Origin: Flavobacterium sp. Leaf82
Lineage (GTDB): Bacteria > Bacteroidota > Bacteroidia > Flavobacteriales > Flavobacteriaceae
Direction of reading: 5' to 3'
Assembly: GCF_001422725.1 (NCBI RefSeq)
Contig: NZ_LMMA01000032.1
Location: forward strand, 667,198-731,197
Length of the DNA: 64,000 nucleotides
The position numbers were made by a program, and so were the translations under genes. Shown here piece by piece: positions 34,594-42,963 of the stretch (position 1 is the stretch's first letter; each line of letters starts with the position of its first letter). The notes under the pieces were generated by a model. That model saw only the letters and a list, made by a program, of their open reading frames with translations, ran no database searches and was not told the DNA's origin.

Positions 34594-37194
34594 TTATAAT
34601 GTGTTGTTTAAGGCTTTTTCAATACGCTGGATCAAATCGAAATAATGGTTTTTCGTTTCCTGATTACCCACGTTTCTTTTCGTTTTCAATAATTGCAAAA
34701 TCTGATTTAATTCTCCTTTTTTATCAGATGTAACTTCAGAAACTCTTTTTAAAGACGACTGATTAATGTTACGCGCCATTTTTGATTCCTCCAGATAATC
34801 ACATAAATGTGGCATGCTCAAAGTTTCTTCTAACTGAATGGTTTTCTTAACATCTGTTTTTTCAAAAAGTTTGTTGGTAGAAACAATCAGTACATCGACA
34901 TAGTTTTTCTGGGTCATACGCTCCATAATCGTAAGTGATTTATTTTGGATTGTAGCAGCAAAAATGCTTTGGTGTATTGTTTTGAAAAGCTGCGTTACCG
35001 TATACACATTTTCTTTAGCTTCATTGCGCTGAAACAATTCGTTTTCAGTAATTCTCAGCAAACGGTCATCGCTTAATAAACTATATAAAATTCCGTATTG
35101 CAATTCTCTCGCAAGCGTATAAGGTGTGTATTCATAAGGTCCAAGAGGAGAATCTTTTAAAGGATTTGTCTTGTCTAAAATTGGATTAAAAAACAGCCAT
35201 TCCGGAAGTTTAATACTGTTGTTTAATAAGTACGAAACCGCTCTTTTCTGGATCGCAGCCGGAACAGGCACATAACTTTGTTTGTTATCACCATGAACCG
35301 TCGTGTTCAGGTAAATACCTCCAAAATTGCTTAAAACATGGTAATTATAAAGATTCCATTGCCCAATTGCACCAATATAAAGTTTACCGGTTTGGTAATA
35401 AGATTCGTCTTTATCATATGTCCATTCCAGGATTTTACCAACAACTCTTTTTAAGTTTTTAAGTCCGTATTCGCTGGCTTTCATCGCATCATCACCTAAA
35501 TCTTCAGATTGTGAACGAGGATCAATAGTACTGTCACCGTCTTGTTGTTCTCCATAAAAATAAATGGGATCATTTTGGTGTTTTGCAATCAATGCGTTTA
35601 ATGAATTGTGCTCTTCGGTTTGGTCAGCGTACCATCTGTAGCCCCATTCGATAGCATATTTATCATATTCGCCAATTTTTGGTGTAATTGCTTCTACATT
35701 ATCTTCTGGTTGTGCGATATAATTGTAGCGCGCATAATCCATTATTGATGGAGCTGTTCCGCCCATTTTTGCTGTAAAAGCCGGAGATCTTAACGATTCT
35801 ACCGGATAAGCAAATGAAGCACCCATGTTGTGTTTTAAACCAAAAGTGTGTCCAACCTCGTGAGACGATACAAAACGAATTGCTTCTCCCATATGTTCAT
35901 CACTAAATTTGTTTCCTCTTGCTTTTGGGTCAATTGCACCGGTCTGAATACGCATCCAGCTTTGTAAAGAAGTCATTACATTGTGCCACCAGATAATATC
36001 AGACTCAATGATTTCGCCACTTCTAGGATCTACAACCGCAGGTCCCATGGCATTAGATTTTTGCGAAGCCACATAGGTAATAACCGAATAACGAACGTCG
36101 TCAATATCAAAATCAGTATCCTCCTCAGTAGGTTCTTTTGCTATTACCGCATTTTTAAATCCTGCTTTTTCAAAAGCTGCTTGCCAATCGCGAACACCTT
36201 CTATAATATAAGAGCGCCATTGTTTGGGTGTAGATGGATCGATGTAATAAACAATAGGTTTTTTTGGTTCTACTAATTCCCCTTTTTTGTATTTTTCAAT
36301 GTCTTCGTTTTTAGGCTCTAATCTCCAACGTGTAATAAGTTCTTTTTCGAGCATCGCATGTTGGCTGTCGCTAAAATACCAGTGTTTTTCTGAGAAATAA
36401 CCAATACGTTTGTCAGCAAAACGAGCCTGCATAGGCACTTTATCCAATAAAATAATATTAGAAGTTACACCAAGCGTAACCGATAGCGAAGGACCACCTT
36501 CACTAACAGATGTTGTAAGCTGAGATTTAACAACAATGTTTTTAGGAAAAGTTTTCACACCTTCTATATACGAAAGTTCCGATTTTACAGATCCGCCAAA
36601 ACCAATATTGCTCAAAACATCATTGAAACTTTTTTGTTTTCCGTCAAAAACCTTATTGGCTTTAATAACTATCGAAGTCGAATCATTATTTTTAGTTTCA
36701 ATGTCAAAAACTTCTATAATAGATTCAGAGAAATTACTGTTTACAGATGCTGTAATGGCATCGCCAATTGGCGATGATACCTTTGGAACAGATGATTTTA
36801 CCCAAACTTTTTTAGCAATAAGATCTTTATGAAACGTGATGATTTTATTTTCATAATTCATTCCTTTATTCAATCCTGCATCATTAACCGGCAACGGAAC
36901 ATTTGAAATTTTATTGACAACCAGAAATTCTCTCTGAAAAAGCGAATCATTAATTTCCAGATACAAATCTGTTTTTACCTGAATCGTATTGAACAATCCT
37001 TTTTTGAATGTTCCTTTTTTTATAAGATCGTCGTATTTTTGTCCTTTCGAATTTTTTATCGAATCCTTAACTTGTTCTGTTTTGTCTTCTTTATTCTTTT
37101 TGTTCTTTTTTTGAGAAATCACAGTACTCGTATTCAGCACCAATATCAATAAAGCGATATTTTTTAGACTTCTCAACATTGCCTTTTCTCTCAT
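34594..37194 (-). CDS. Zinc-dependent metalloprotease (DUF5117/DUF5118-type)
   Basis: The 866-residue secreted enzyme has a signal peptide, a Lys-rich stretch (KKNKKNKEDKTEQ), DUF5117/5118-like regions and a metzincin-like zinc site: His445, His449 and His455 in HEVGHTFGLKH, with Glu446 as catalytic base. The downstream PSIMDYARYN is a Met-turn-like segment (SIMDY). Such proteases are often encoded with SusC/SusD pairs in Bacteroidota and are thought to cut host or environmental proteins. Being first before susCD suggests the importer takes up its peptide products. Confidence 0.93.
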   Translation of the reverse strand: MREKAMLRSLKNIALLILVLNTSTVISQKKNKKNKEDKTEQVKDSIKNSKGQKYDDLIKKGTFKKGLFNTIQVKTDLYLEINDSLFQREFLVVNKISNVPLPVNDAGLNKGMNYENKIITFHKDLIAKKVWVKSSVPKVSSPIGDAITASVNSNFSESIIEVFDIETKNNDSTSIVIKANKVFDGKQKSFNDVLSNIGFGGSVKSELSYIEGVKTFPKNIVVKSQLTTSVSEGGPSLSVTLGVTSNIILLDKVPMQARFADKRIGYFSEKHWYFSDSQHAMLEKELITRWRLEPKNEDIEKYKKGELVEPKKPIVYYIDPSTPKQWRSYIIEGVRDWQAAFEKAGFKNAVIAKEPTEEDTDFDIDDVRYSVITYVASQKSNAMGPAVVDPRSGEIIESDIIWWHNVMTSLQSWMRIQTGAIDPKARGNKFSDEHMGEAIRFVSSHEVGHTFGLKHNMGASFAYPVESLRSPAFTAKMGGTAPSIMDYARYNYIAQPEDNVEAITPKIGEYDKYAIEWGYRWYADQTEEHNSLNALIAKHQNDPIYFYGEQQDGDSTIDPRSQSEDLGDDAMKASEYGLKNLKRVVGKILEWTYDKDESYYQTGKLYIGAIGQWNLYNYHVLSNFGGIYLNTTVHGDNKQSYVPVPAAIQKRAVSYLLNNSIKLPEWLFFNPILDKTNPLKDSPLGPYEYTPYTLARELQYGILYSLLSDDRLLRITENELFQRNEAKENVYTVTQLFKTIHQSIFAATIQNKSLTIMERMTQKNYVDVLIVSTNKLFEKTDVKKTIQLEETLSMPHLCDYLEESKMARNINQSSLKRVSEVTSDKKGELNQILQLLKTKRNVGNQETKNHYFDLIQRIEKALNNTL

Positions 37195-37300
37195 AGAAAG
37201 TTAAGTTTAGGTTAATTTTTTGCTAAAAATATTGCACGGATTACGTTAAAAAAAGGTGAAATGGAGTGAGTGGCTTTTTTTCGGGAGTGAATGTTTTTTT

Positions 37301-38863
37301 TTATCCAATTAATGGTAAAATGCAAGTAAAATCACCGCCTTTTTTGTAGGCTTTAAAATCATTTTTAGAATAGTATTTATAGATACTTTCTAAGTATTTG
37401 TGACCAAACTTGGATTCTTTCTCGAAGTTTTGCTTTTCGTTTAAATTATTGGTAATAATTACAACGTTTTCTTTAATGTCGATTGTAATCGTTAAAGGGT
37501 TTTCTTCCGAAGCAATATTGTGTTTTATGGCATTTTCTACCGCAATCTGAAAAGCCAGATAAGGCACTTTTTTCGCCAAAATACTCTCGTTTTCGATCGT
37601 GATAGTAAAAACAAATTCTGCTGTAAATCGGGTTTGCTGTAAAAAAATGTATTTCTCGATAAAAAGCAATTCTTCCTGAACCGTAACAATATTATTGATA
37701 GGAGGATTAATAAGGTATCTGTAAATTTTAGAAAGGTTCAATGTAAATTTTCGTGCTACTCCCGTATTATTCTCAATAAGCATATAAAGGGAATTCAGCG
37801 AATTAAAAAGGAAATGCGGATTTATCTGTTCCTTTAATTGTTGCAGCTGGATCAGCGCTTTTTCTTTATTGATCATTTCGTTTTCTAACAGAAGCTTGTT
37901 TTTTTCCTGCGACAAGATTTCCTTTTCCTGAAAAGTTCTTCGGGTAAAAATGGTAAACAAATAGAAAAACACAATTAAAATTGCCGTTGTAATAAAGTAA
38001 ATCAACGAAGCGTACTTTTTTACGGCATCTACATCTTCCGTAGAAACCTTATTAGGGAAATTGACACACAAATACCAATCTGTACCTTTTATATTCAGTC
38101 GTTTTGTATATCGCACAATGTCAAGACCTAAATATTCTGAAAGGGCTATTTTTCTGCTAAAACTATCAATGTCCGTAAAAGTGGTATCGCGGGCGGTTAT
38201 ATCAGTAAGTTTAAAAATATTCTTTTTCAGTAATTTTATTTCGGGATGATAAATAATAGTTCCCTTTTTATTAAAGACAAAAGCATAGTTGGGCGCTTTC
38301 TGGTCAATCGTCGAGAAATAAGATTGTAGTGCTTGCAAATCAATATCATATCCGTAGCGAATTACAGTACCATTTTTAGCAACATATTTATAGTAAATGC
38401 GCCAGAAAAAGTCCTGATCATTTTCGATAATACTATTAGACTGATTTAGATTTCCGTTTTTAAAAACACAGTCTTTAATCGAAGTTTTTAAATTTTTAGA
38501 TTTACTAGAAGTAGTAAATTCTATTTTTTGATTATTAATCTGAAACCAATTATTTTTTACAAGGCTATCATTGGCATGAATTGCACTTAAAACCTTTAAA
38601 TTCTCAGGCAAATTTTTGGCATTACTCATTTCGACAACGCCCTTTAACTCATTTTGAGTTTCAAGAAATCGGGACAATTCCTGCGCCATAACTTCTTGTT
38701 TTTTAAAAAAGCCACGCTGTTCAGTTGCCGTATTTGATTTTTCGGTAATTTGAGTCATTAAGCCACTCAATATATAAATAGAAAGCAAAGTGAGAACAAC
38801 GAAAATGATTCCTAAAATGAAAAAGTTTCTGCCGGAAAAGGTATTTTTAAAAGTAAATCTCAA
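37301..38863 (-). CDS. LytS-type sensor histidine kinase with Cache-like sensor
   Basis: The 520-residue kinase has one membrane helix (15-36), a periplasmic region (37-283) with a Cache-like PAS fold (IRYGYDIDLQALQSYFS, YAFVFNKKGTIIYHPE), a second helix (285-306), a coiled coil and the LytS-type kinase core with His350 in QLKEQINPHFLFNSLNSLY and the ATPase N box ENAIKHN. It should sense an extracytoplasmic ligand and phosphorylate a LytTR regulator, most likely the one at 29084. Its gene leads the locus with its own promoter. Confidence 0.93.
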   Translation of the reverse strand: MRFTFKNTFSGRNFFILGIIFVVLTLLSIYILSGLMTQITEKSNTATEQRGFFKKQEVMAQELSRFLETQNELKGVVEMSNAKNLPENLKVLSAIHANDSLVKNNWFQINNQKIEFTTSSKSKNLKTSIKDCVFKNGNLNQSNSIIENDQDFFWRIYYKYVAKNGTVIRYGYDIDLQALQSYFSTIDQKAPNYAFVFNKKGTIIYHPEIKLLKKNIFKLTDITARDTTFTDIDSFSRKIALSEYLGLDIVRYTKRLNIKGTDWYLCVNFPNKVSTEDVDAVKKYASLIYFITTAILIVFFYLFTIFTRRTFQEKEILSQEKNKLLLENEMINKEKALIQLQQLKEQINPHFLFNSLNSLYMLIENNTGVARKFTLNLSKIYRYLINPPINNIVTVQEELLFIEKYIFLQQTRFTAEFVFTITIENESILAKKVPYLAFQIAVENAIKHNIASEENPLTITIDIKENVVIITNNLNEKQNFEKESKFGHKYLESIYKYYSKNDFKAYKKGGDFTCILPLIG

Positions 38864-38931
38864 AAGTAATTATTAAAAAATAAGACCTATTAAAGTTCTT
38901 ATTACAATGTGGTATTCGTTTTTTTCGTGCG

Positions 38932-38939
38932 CAAATATA
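38932..38939 (-). promoter_or_regulatory. -7 element of the sensor kinase gene
   Basis: TATATTTG on the minus strand fits TAnnTTTG and ends 68 bp before the start at 38863. No TTG lies at the right distance. Confidence 0.45.
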
Positions 38940-39093
38940 AAACTTTTTGTCTGATACCCTTTTAGTTATGAAAATATAGCGCAAATTTCGCAGGCTCGTT
39001 TAGTAAAAATCTTGTTAAGAGAGAAAAGGGTTTAAAATTTGTTTAAAGTTTGAGGTTTCAAGTTTGAAATGAACTTAAAGATTGCGTAAATTT

Positions 39094-39254
39094 TTACCGC
39101 AAAGTCCGCAAAGATTTTATCAAGCAATTATTTTATAAAACACAAAGTTCGCAAAGCTTTGTACTAACTTAAGCTTTGCGAACTTTGCGGTAAATTATAA
39201 AGTCTTTCTACTCACATTTCAACCTGAAACCTGAAACTTCAAAACCTGAAACAA
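39094..39254. repeat. Long interspersed repeat after the flavohemoglobin gene
   Basis: Blocks in order: TACCGCAAAG, a pair AAAGTTCGCAAAGCTTTG and AAGCTTTGCGAACTTTGCGG that forms a large hairpin, and a run of CCTGAAACCTGAAACTT-type units. The same blocks in the same order recur at 40638-40810. This copy ends 4 bp from the flavohemoglobin stop. The preceding bases (39043-39080) contain inverted CCTGAAAC-like units. Apart from this repeat, 38864-39093 holds only the kinase promoter. Confidence 0.8.
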
Positions 39255-39257
39255 AAA

Positions 39258-40469
39258 TCAGTTCAAATGAATAAGCTGTGGTCCAAATTCTTCATAAAAT
39301 ATATTCTTCTGGTTTACCTTAAGATCGATAAGAGCATCGTATTGTGCTTTTATAAACACTTCCGGTCCACAGATGTAGAATTTCGCATTCTCTAATAAAA
39401 TCGAATCTTTGCACTTGCTCAGATCAACGCGGCCTTCGATAATTGAGTTTACCGAATCATCGGGATTATCTAATGTATCATAAAAAGTAAACGTTTCCAG
39501 CCATTTTGCTTCTTTTTTTAAGGCAGCAATCTGATCTTTAAAAGCATGAACAGATTCATTTCTGCAACCATGAACCCAAACTGTCTTTTTATTCTGGATC
39601 GCATTCAGATTCGTTTCCAGCATACTTAGCATTGGCGTAAAACCAACACCGCCACTAATAAGTACCAACGGATTTTCAGAGTCTTTTTCTAAGTGAAACA
39701 ATCCCGTCGGAGCAGATATTGCAACAACATCACCTTCGGATTTTGCATGAAGTGTATTCGAAACCAATCCCGATGGATTTGAAGCGATTCCGGTTTCTTT
39801 TTTAACCGAGATTCGATAATATTCAGGATTAAAAGCACTTGATAAACTATATTGTCGCGGTTGCAGGAGACCTAATTCTTCAACAAAAACCTGAAGACTT
39901 ATAAATTGACCCGGATAAAAATTGGTGATTTCTTTCCCGTCTTCCGGATAAAGATAAAAGGATTTGATTTCGTTTGATTCCGCTACTATTTTTTTGATTA
40001 TAAAGTTTCTCCATCCATTCCAGCTGCCCGGTTTCGCGGCATTTTCCAGATACATTTCTTTTTCGATATCGATCATAATTTGCGCAAGCTCATAATAAGC
40101 AACCGTCCAGGCTTCGAGAATTTCCGGTGTTGCAGCTTCGCCCACAACTTCACCAATCGAAGCGACCAATTGTGTTCCTACTATTTTATATTGTTCTGGT
40201 TGAATATTTAAACTTCTGTGTTTGGTACCAATTCCTTTTAGAACAGGAATCAAAACACCGGGATTATCGATATTTTCAGCATAAGCCAAAACAGCATTTG
40301 CCAAAGCAGATTTTTGTCTTCCGTTTGCCTGATTTCCCATATTGAATATGTTTTTTAATTCAGGATGATTCTTAAACATTCGGGCATAAAAATAAGTAGT
40401 AAGAACTTCACCGTTTGATCTTAAAATAGGAATAGTAGCTTTGATAAGCTCTTTTTGATGTGGATTCAT
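39258..40469 (-). CDS. hmp: Flavohemoglobin (nitric oxide dioxygenase)
   Basis: The 403-residue protein has the standard three domains: globin (1-140, proximal His84 in KGIGTKHRSL), FAD-binding (150-260; RQYSLSSAFN for the flavin) and NAD-binding (265-400; LISGGVGFTPMLSML, FYICGPEVF). It oxidises nitric oxide to nitrate with O2 and NADPH in the cytoplasm. It is a single gene whose promoter carries a TGAT-N4-ATCA palindrome at an activator position, consistent with control by a Crp/Fnr-type NO sensor. Confidence 0.97.
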   Translation of the reverse strand: MNPHQKELIKATIPILRSNGEVLTTYFYARMFKNHPELKNIFNMGNQANGRQKSALANAVLAYAENIDNPGVLIPVLKGIGTKHRSLNIQPEQYKIVGTQLVASIGEVVGEAATPEILEAWTVAYYELAQIMIDIEKEMYLENAAKPGSWNGWRNFIIKKIVAESNEIKSFYLYPEDGKEITNFYPGQFISLQVFVEELGLLQPRQYSLSSAFNPEYYRISVKKETGIASNPSGLVSNTLHAKSEGDVVAISAPTGLFHLEKDSENPLVLISGGVGFTPMLSMLETNLNAIQNKKTVWVHGCRNESVHAFKDQIAALKKEAKWLETFTFYDTLDNPDDSVNSIIEGRVDLSKCKDSILLENAKFYICGPEVFIKAQYDALIDLKVNQKNIFYEEFGPQLIHLN

Positions 40470-40524
40470 TTATTTGGATTTAAATTTTTAAGTGTCTATA
40501 AACTCTTTCAGAATTTATTTTTCA

Positions 40525-40571
40525 CAAATTTAAACCTCGTATAAAGCTCTGTTTTATGATTCAAATCATAA
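40525..40571 (-). promoter_or_regulatory. hmp promoter with Crp/Fnr-type operator
   Basis: On the minus strand TAAATTTG (40532-40525) fits the -7 consensus, and no TTG is found at -33. Instead the perfect palindrome TTATGATT, CA, AATCATAA (40554-40571) is centred near -42, the classical position for a class II Crp/Fnr activator. Confidence 0.6.
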
Positions 40572-40637
40572 GATCTCAATTTAGTTAAAACATATTTGTT
40601 TTGAGTTGCTTTTAAAAATGAATGCTGGTGTAAAATT

Positions 40638-40810
40638 TTACCGCAAAGCACGCTAAGATTTTTTATTTACTATACGATTAGTAAACACAAAGTTCGCAAA
40701 GCTTTGTGTTGAAACAGCTTTGCGAACTTTGCGTAAATCTTTGCGCTCTTTGCGGTAAAAATCATAAAGTAATTCTCATTTCAAACCTGAAACTTGAAAC
40801 CTGAAACAAA
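40638..40810. repeat. Second copy of the long interspersed repeat
   Basis: It shares with 39094-39254 the order TACCGCAAAG, AAAGTTCGCAAAGCTTTG, GCTTTGCGAACTTTGCG and CCTGAAAC units. It ends 7 bp from the stop of the acetyltransferase gene, the same placement as copy 1 relative to hmp. Confidence 0.8.
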
Positions 40811-40817
40811 AAAAACT

Positions 40818-41372
40818 TTAAGAAATCTGAAGATGTTCCAGCGTTTTCCCAACCAGAGTTTTCACGCCAACGACTTTAAAACCTAATTTTAAATATAACT
40901 TCTTAGCATTTGGATTTTCCACTTCAACCAATAAACCCAAAGTCAGATTATTTTGAGTTACAAACTCTTCGATTAAAAATTGCAATAGTTTAGAACCAAT
41001 GCCTTTTCCCTGATGATTTGGACTTACACCTAATGAATCAATATAAAATTCACCACTTTGGGTTTCGTTTTCGGGATCAAAATCAGGATTAAAATTTAGC
41101 TGCACATAATTTACAATTGGTTGTCGCAATTCCTGTAATTTTCCGCCTTCATAAATCGAAACAGCACCTACAATTTCGTCATTCTCTTCTGCTACAAAAC
41201 AGTTTTGATACGAGTATTGGTTTTTTTCTGTTTCAACAAAATGAAGCAGAAAATAATAAGCCGTTTTTGGATCTTTTTCGCCAATGAATTTATAGATAAT
41301 TTCTTCCATTGCTAACAATAAAAGTGCGGCTATAGATTCTGAATCTTCAATTGTTGCTTTTCTAATAATCAT
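40818..41372 (-). CDS. GNAT-family N-acetyltransferase
   Basis: Starting at MIIRKATIEDSESIAALL (41372) gives 184 residues; a frame extending eight codons further upstream exists, but a -7 promoter element lies just 5' of the later start. The acetyl-CoA loop is visible as GVSPNHQGKGIGSKLLQFLIEE, followed by LLVEVENPNAKKLYLKLGF. These enzymes transfer acetyl groups from acetyl-CoA to an amine; the acceptor is unknown. It is a single gene. Confidence 0.88.
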   Translation of the reverse strand: MIIRKATIEDSESIAALLLLAMEEIIYKFIGEKDPKTAYYFLLHFVETEKNQYSYQNCFVAEENDEIVGAVSIYEGGKLQELRQPIVNYVQLNFNPDFDPENETQSGEFYIDSLGVSPNHQGKGIGSKLLQFLIEEFVTQNNLTLGLLVEVENPNAKKLYLKLGFKVVGVKTLVGKTLEHLQIS

Positions 41373-41393
41373 GATTTCTCTTTTAAGATTGGA

Positions 41394-41401
41394 CAAAATT
41401 A
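41394..41401 (-). promoter_or_regulatory. -7 element of the acetyltransferase gene
   Basis: TAATTTTG on the minus strand fits TAnnTTTG and ends 21 bp before the start at 41372. Confidence 0.45.
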
Positions 41402-41667
41402 CGGTAACTTTTAAATATGAGCGATTTTCATTGAGATAATGCTGAAAATAGTAGCTTTTTTTAGGTTTTAATCAAAATATGAGGAATTAAATCTAATTAC
41501 TTTTTAAAGTTAAATATCTTTAAATCAGATTGTTAATTGTTTTTAAAAGTAAGAAATAATCAAATTTTATGGCACACAGCATAATTTTAAAAATGGACGA
41601 TTAAGCCATAATTATTTTTTCAATTTTGATTATTTTGTAGTAAAAATATTAATTTTTCGAACTTACC

Positions 41668-41835
41668 TGTTGATAACTGTTTTTTCGAAAAAGCATATTC
41701 GAGGACTTTTTTATGTTGATAACTCTATTTAGATTTAGTATAAATAGCTGATGCGTCGATGATTAGGAGATATTTTACTGCTGTTGATAAAAACGGATTT
41801 CTGATCGATTTTAACAGTCTCTTACCTGTTGATAA
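41668..41835 (+). promoter_or_regulatory. Four DnaA-box-like sites in the nrd leader
   Basis: TGTTGATAA (reverse complement TTATCAACA, one base from the DnaA box TTATCCACA) occurs at 41668-41676, 41714-41722, 41782-41790 and 41827-41835, all in one orientation. The outer two lie in a longer shared word (CTTACCTGTTGATAA). They lie 138-305 bp before the nrdB start. A -7-like TAATTTTG follows at 41885-41892. No gene is seen elsewhere in 41402-41972. Confidence 0.6.
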
Positions 41836-41972
41836 TTGCATGGTTTTTTAACATCAAAACTAGGTCAAAAGAAGAACTGTGGGTTAATTTTGCAGTTATA
41901 GAAATGTCGCTAAAATCCCCCAATTATCGAATCATTTTTACTCAGAACAAGTCACCATTTAATACTATACAT

Positions 41973-42947
41973 ATGTCTATTTTCGATAAAAGAATCAATT
42001 ATAAACCTTTTGAATATCCAGAGGTCTTACAATTTACAGAAGCTATAAATAAAGCCTATTGGGTTCATACTGAAGTTGATTTTACGGCTGATACCCAGGA
42101 TTTTCATTCGCATTTGAATGCTGCTGAAAAAACGGCTATCAAAAATAGTTTACTGGCAATTGCGCAGATAGAAGTAGCTGTAAAAAGTTTTTGGGGAAAT
42201 ATTTACGAGCATTTTCCAAAACCGGAATTCAACGGTTTAGGAAGCACTTTTGCCGAATGTGAATTCAGGCATTCTGAGGCTTATTCCCGTCTTTTGGAGG
42301 TTTTAGGGTATAATGATGAATTCGAAAAACTAATGGACATTCCGGTAATCCGCAAACGTGTTGATTATTTATCAGATGTGCTTAAAGATACAAAATCACA
42401 AGACAACAAAAAGTATGTCGTTTCCTTGATATTATTTAGTATCCTGATCGAAAATGTATCCCTTTTTAGTCAGTTTGCAATCTTATTGTCTTTTACGAGA
42501 TTTAAAGGATACATGAAAAATGTAAGCAATATTATTGCGTGGACTTCTATAGACGAACAAATTCATGCTAATGGCGGAATTTATATCATCAATAAAATAC
42601 GAGAAGAATTCCCGGACTTTTTTGATGAAGAAACTTTAGCTCTTATCAGAGAAACCGTTAAGCATTCTATCGCTGTAGAAGCAGATATATTAGACTGGAT
42701 ATTTGAAGAAGGTGAAATCGAAAGTATCAAAAAAGCTGATTTGGTGAACTTTATGAAATTTAGATTAGACGAAAGTTTAACCCAAATAGGCATTGAAACC
42801 GTATTTAATGTTCCGCCAGATGATTATAAAGCGATGGCATGGTTCGAAGAAGAGGTTTTTGCCAACAGTCTGGATGATTTCTTTGCGAAAAGACCTGTAG
42901 AATATACCAAACATGACAAAAGTATTACCGCAAACGACCTTTTCTAA
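41973..42947 (+). CDS. nrdB: Class I ribonucleotide reductase, small subunit
   Basis: I start at ATG 41973 (MSIFDKRINYKPFEYPEV), the typical flavobacterial NrdB start, giving 324 residues; the open frame extends upstream only through a TTG inside the regulatory repeats. Metal-ligand helices are visible: EKTAIKNSLLAIAQIEV, AECEFRHSEAY and TSIDEQIHANGG. It holds the metal cofactor and radical for deoxynucleotide synthesis. It has no N-terminal ATP cone, unlike some Bacteroidota NrdB proteins. It lies 16 bp upstream of nrdA. Confidence 0.96.
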   Translation: MSIFDKRINYKPFEYPEVLQFTEAINKAYWVHTEVDFTADTQDFHSHLNAAEKTAIKNSLLAIAQIEVAVKSFWGNIYEHFPKPEFNGLGSTFAECEFRHSEAYSRLLEVLGYNDEFEKLMDIPVIRKRVDYLSDVLKDTKSQDNKKYVVSLILFSILIENVSLFSQFAILLSFTRFKGYMKNVSNIIAWTSIDEQIHANGGIYIINKIREEFPDFFDEETLALIRETVKHSIAVEADILDWIFEEGEIESIKKADLVNFMKFRLDESLTQIGIETVFNVPPDDYKAMAWFEEEVFANSLDDFFAKRPVEYTKHDKSITANDLF

Positions 42948-42963
42948 ACAGCAAATTACAATT

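Noticed and set aside
39094..40810. Composite transposon carrying hmp between direct repeats
   Set aside because: No transposase or target duplication is seen; the repeats belong to a short interspersed family placed at gene ends.
41829..41972. Longer start for NrdB from TTG 41829
   Set aside because: It would translate a DnaA-box-like repeat and a promoter element; family members start at MSIFDKR.
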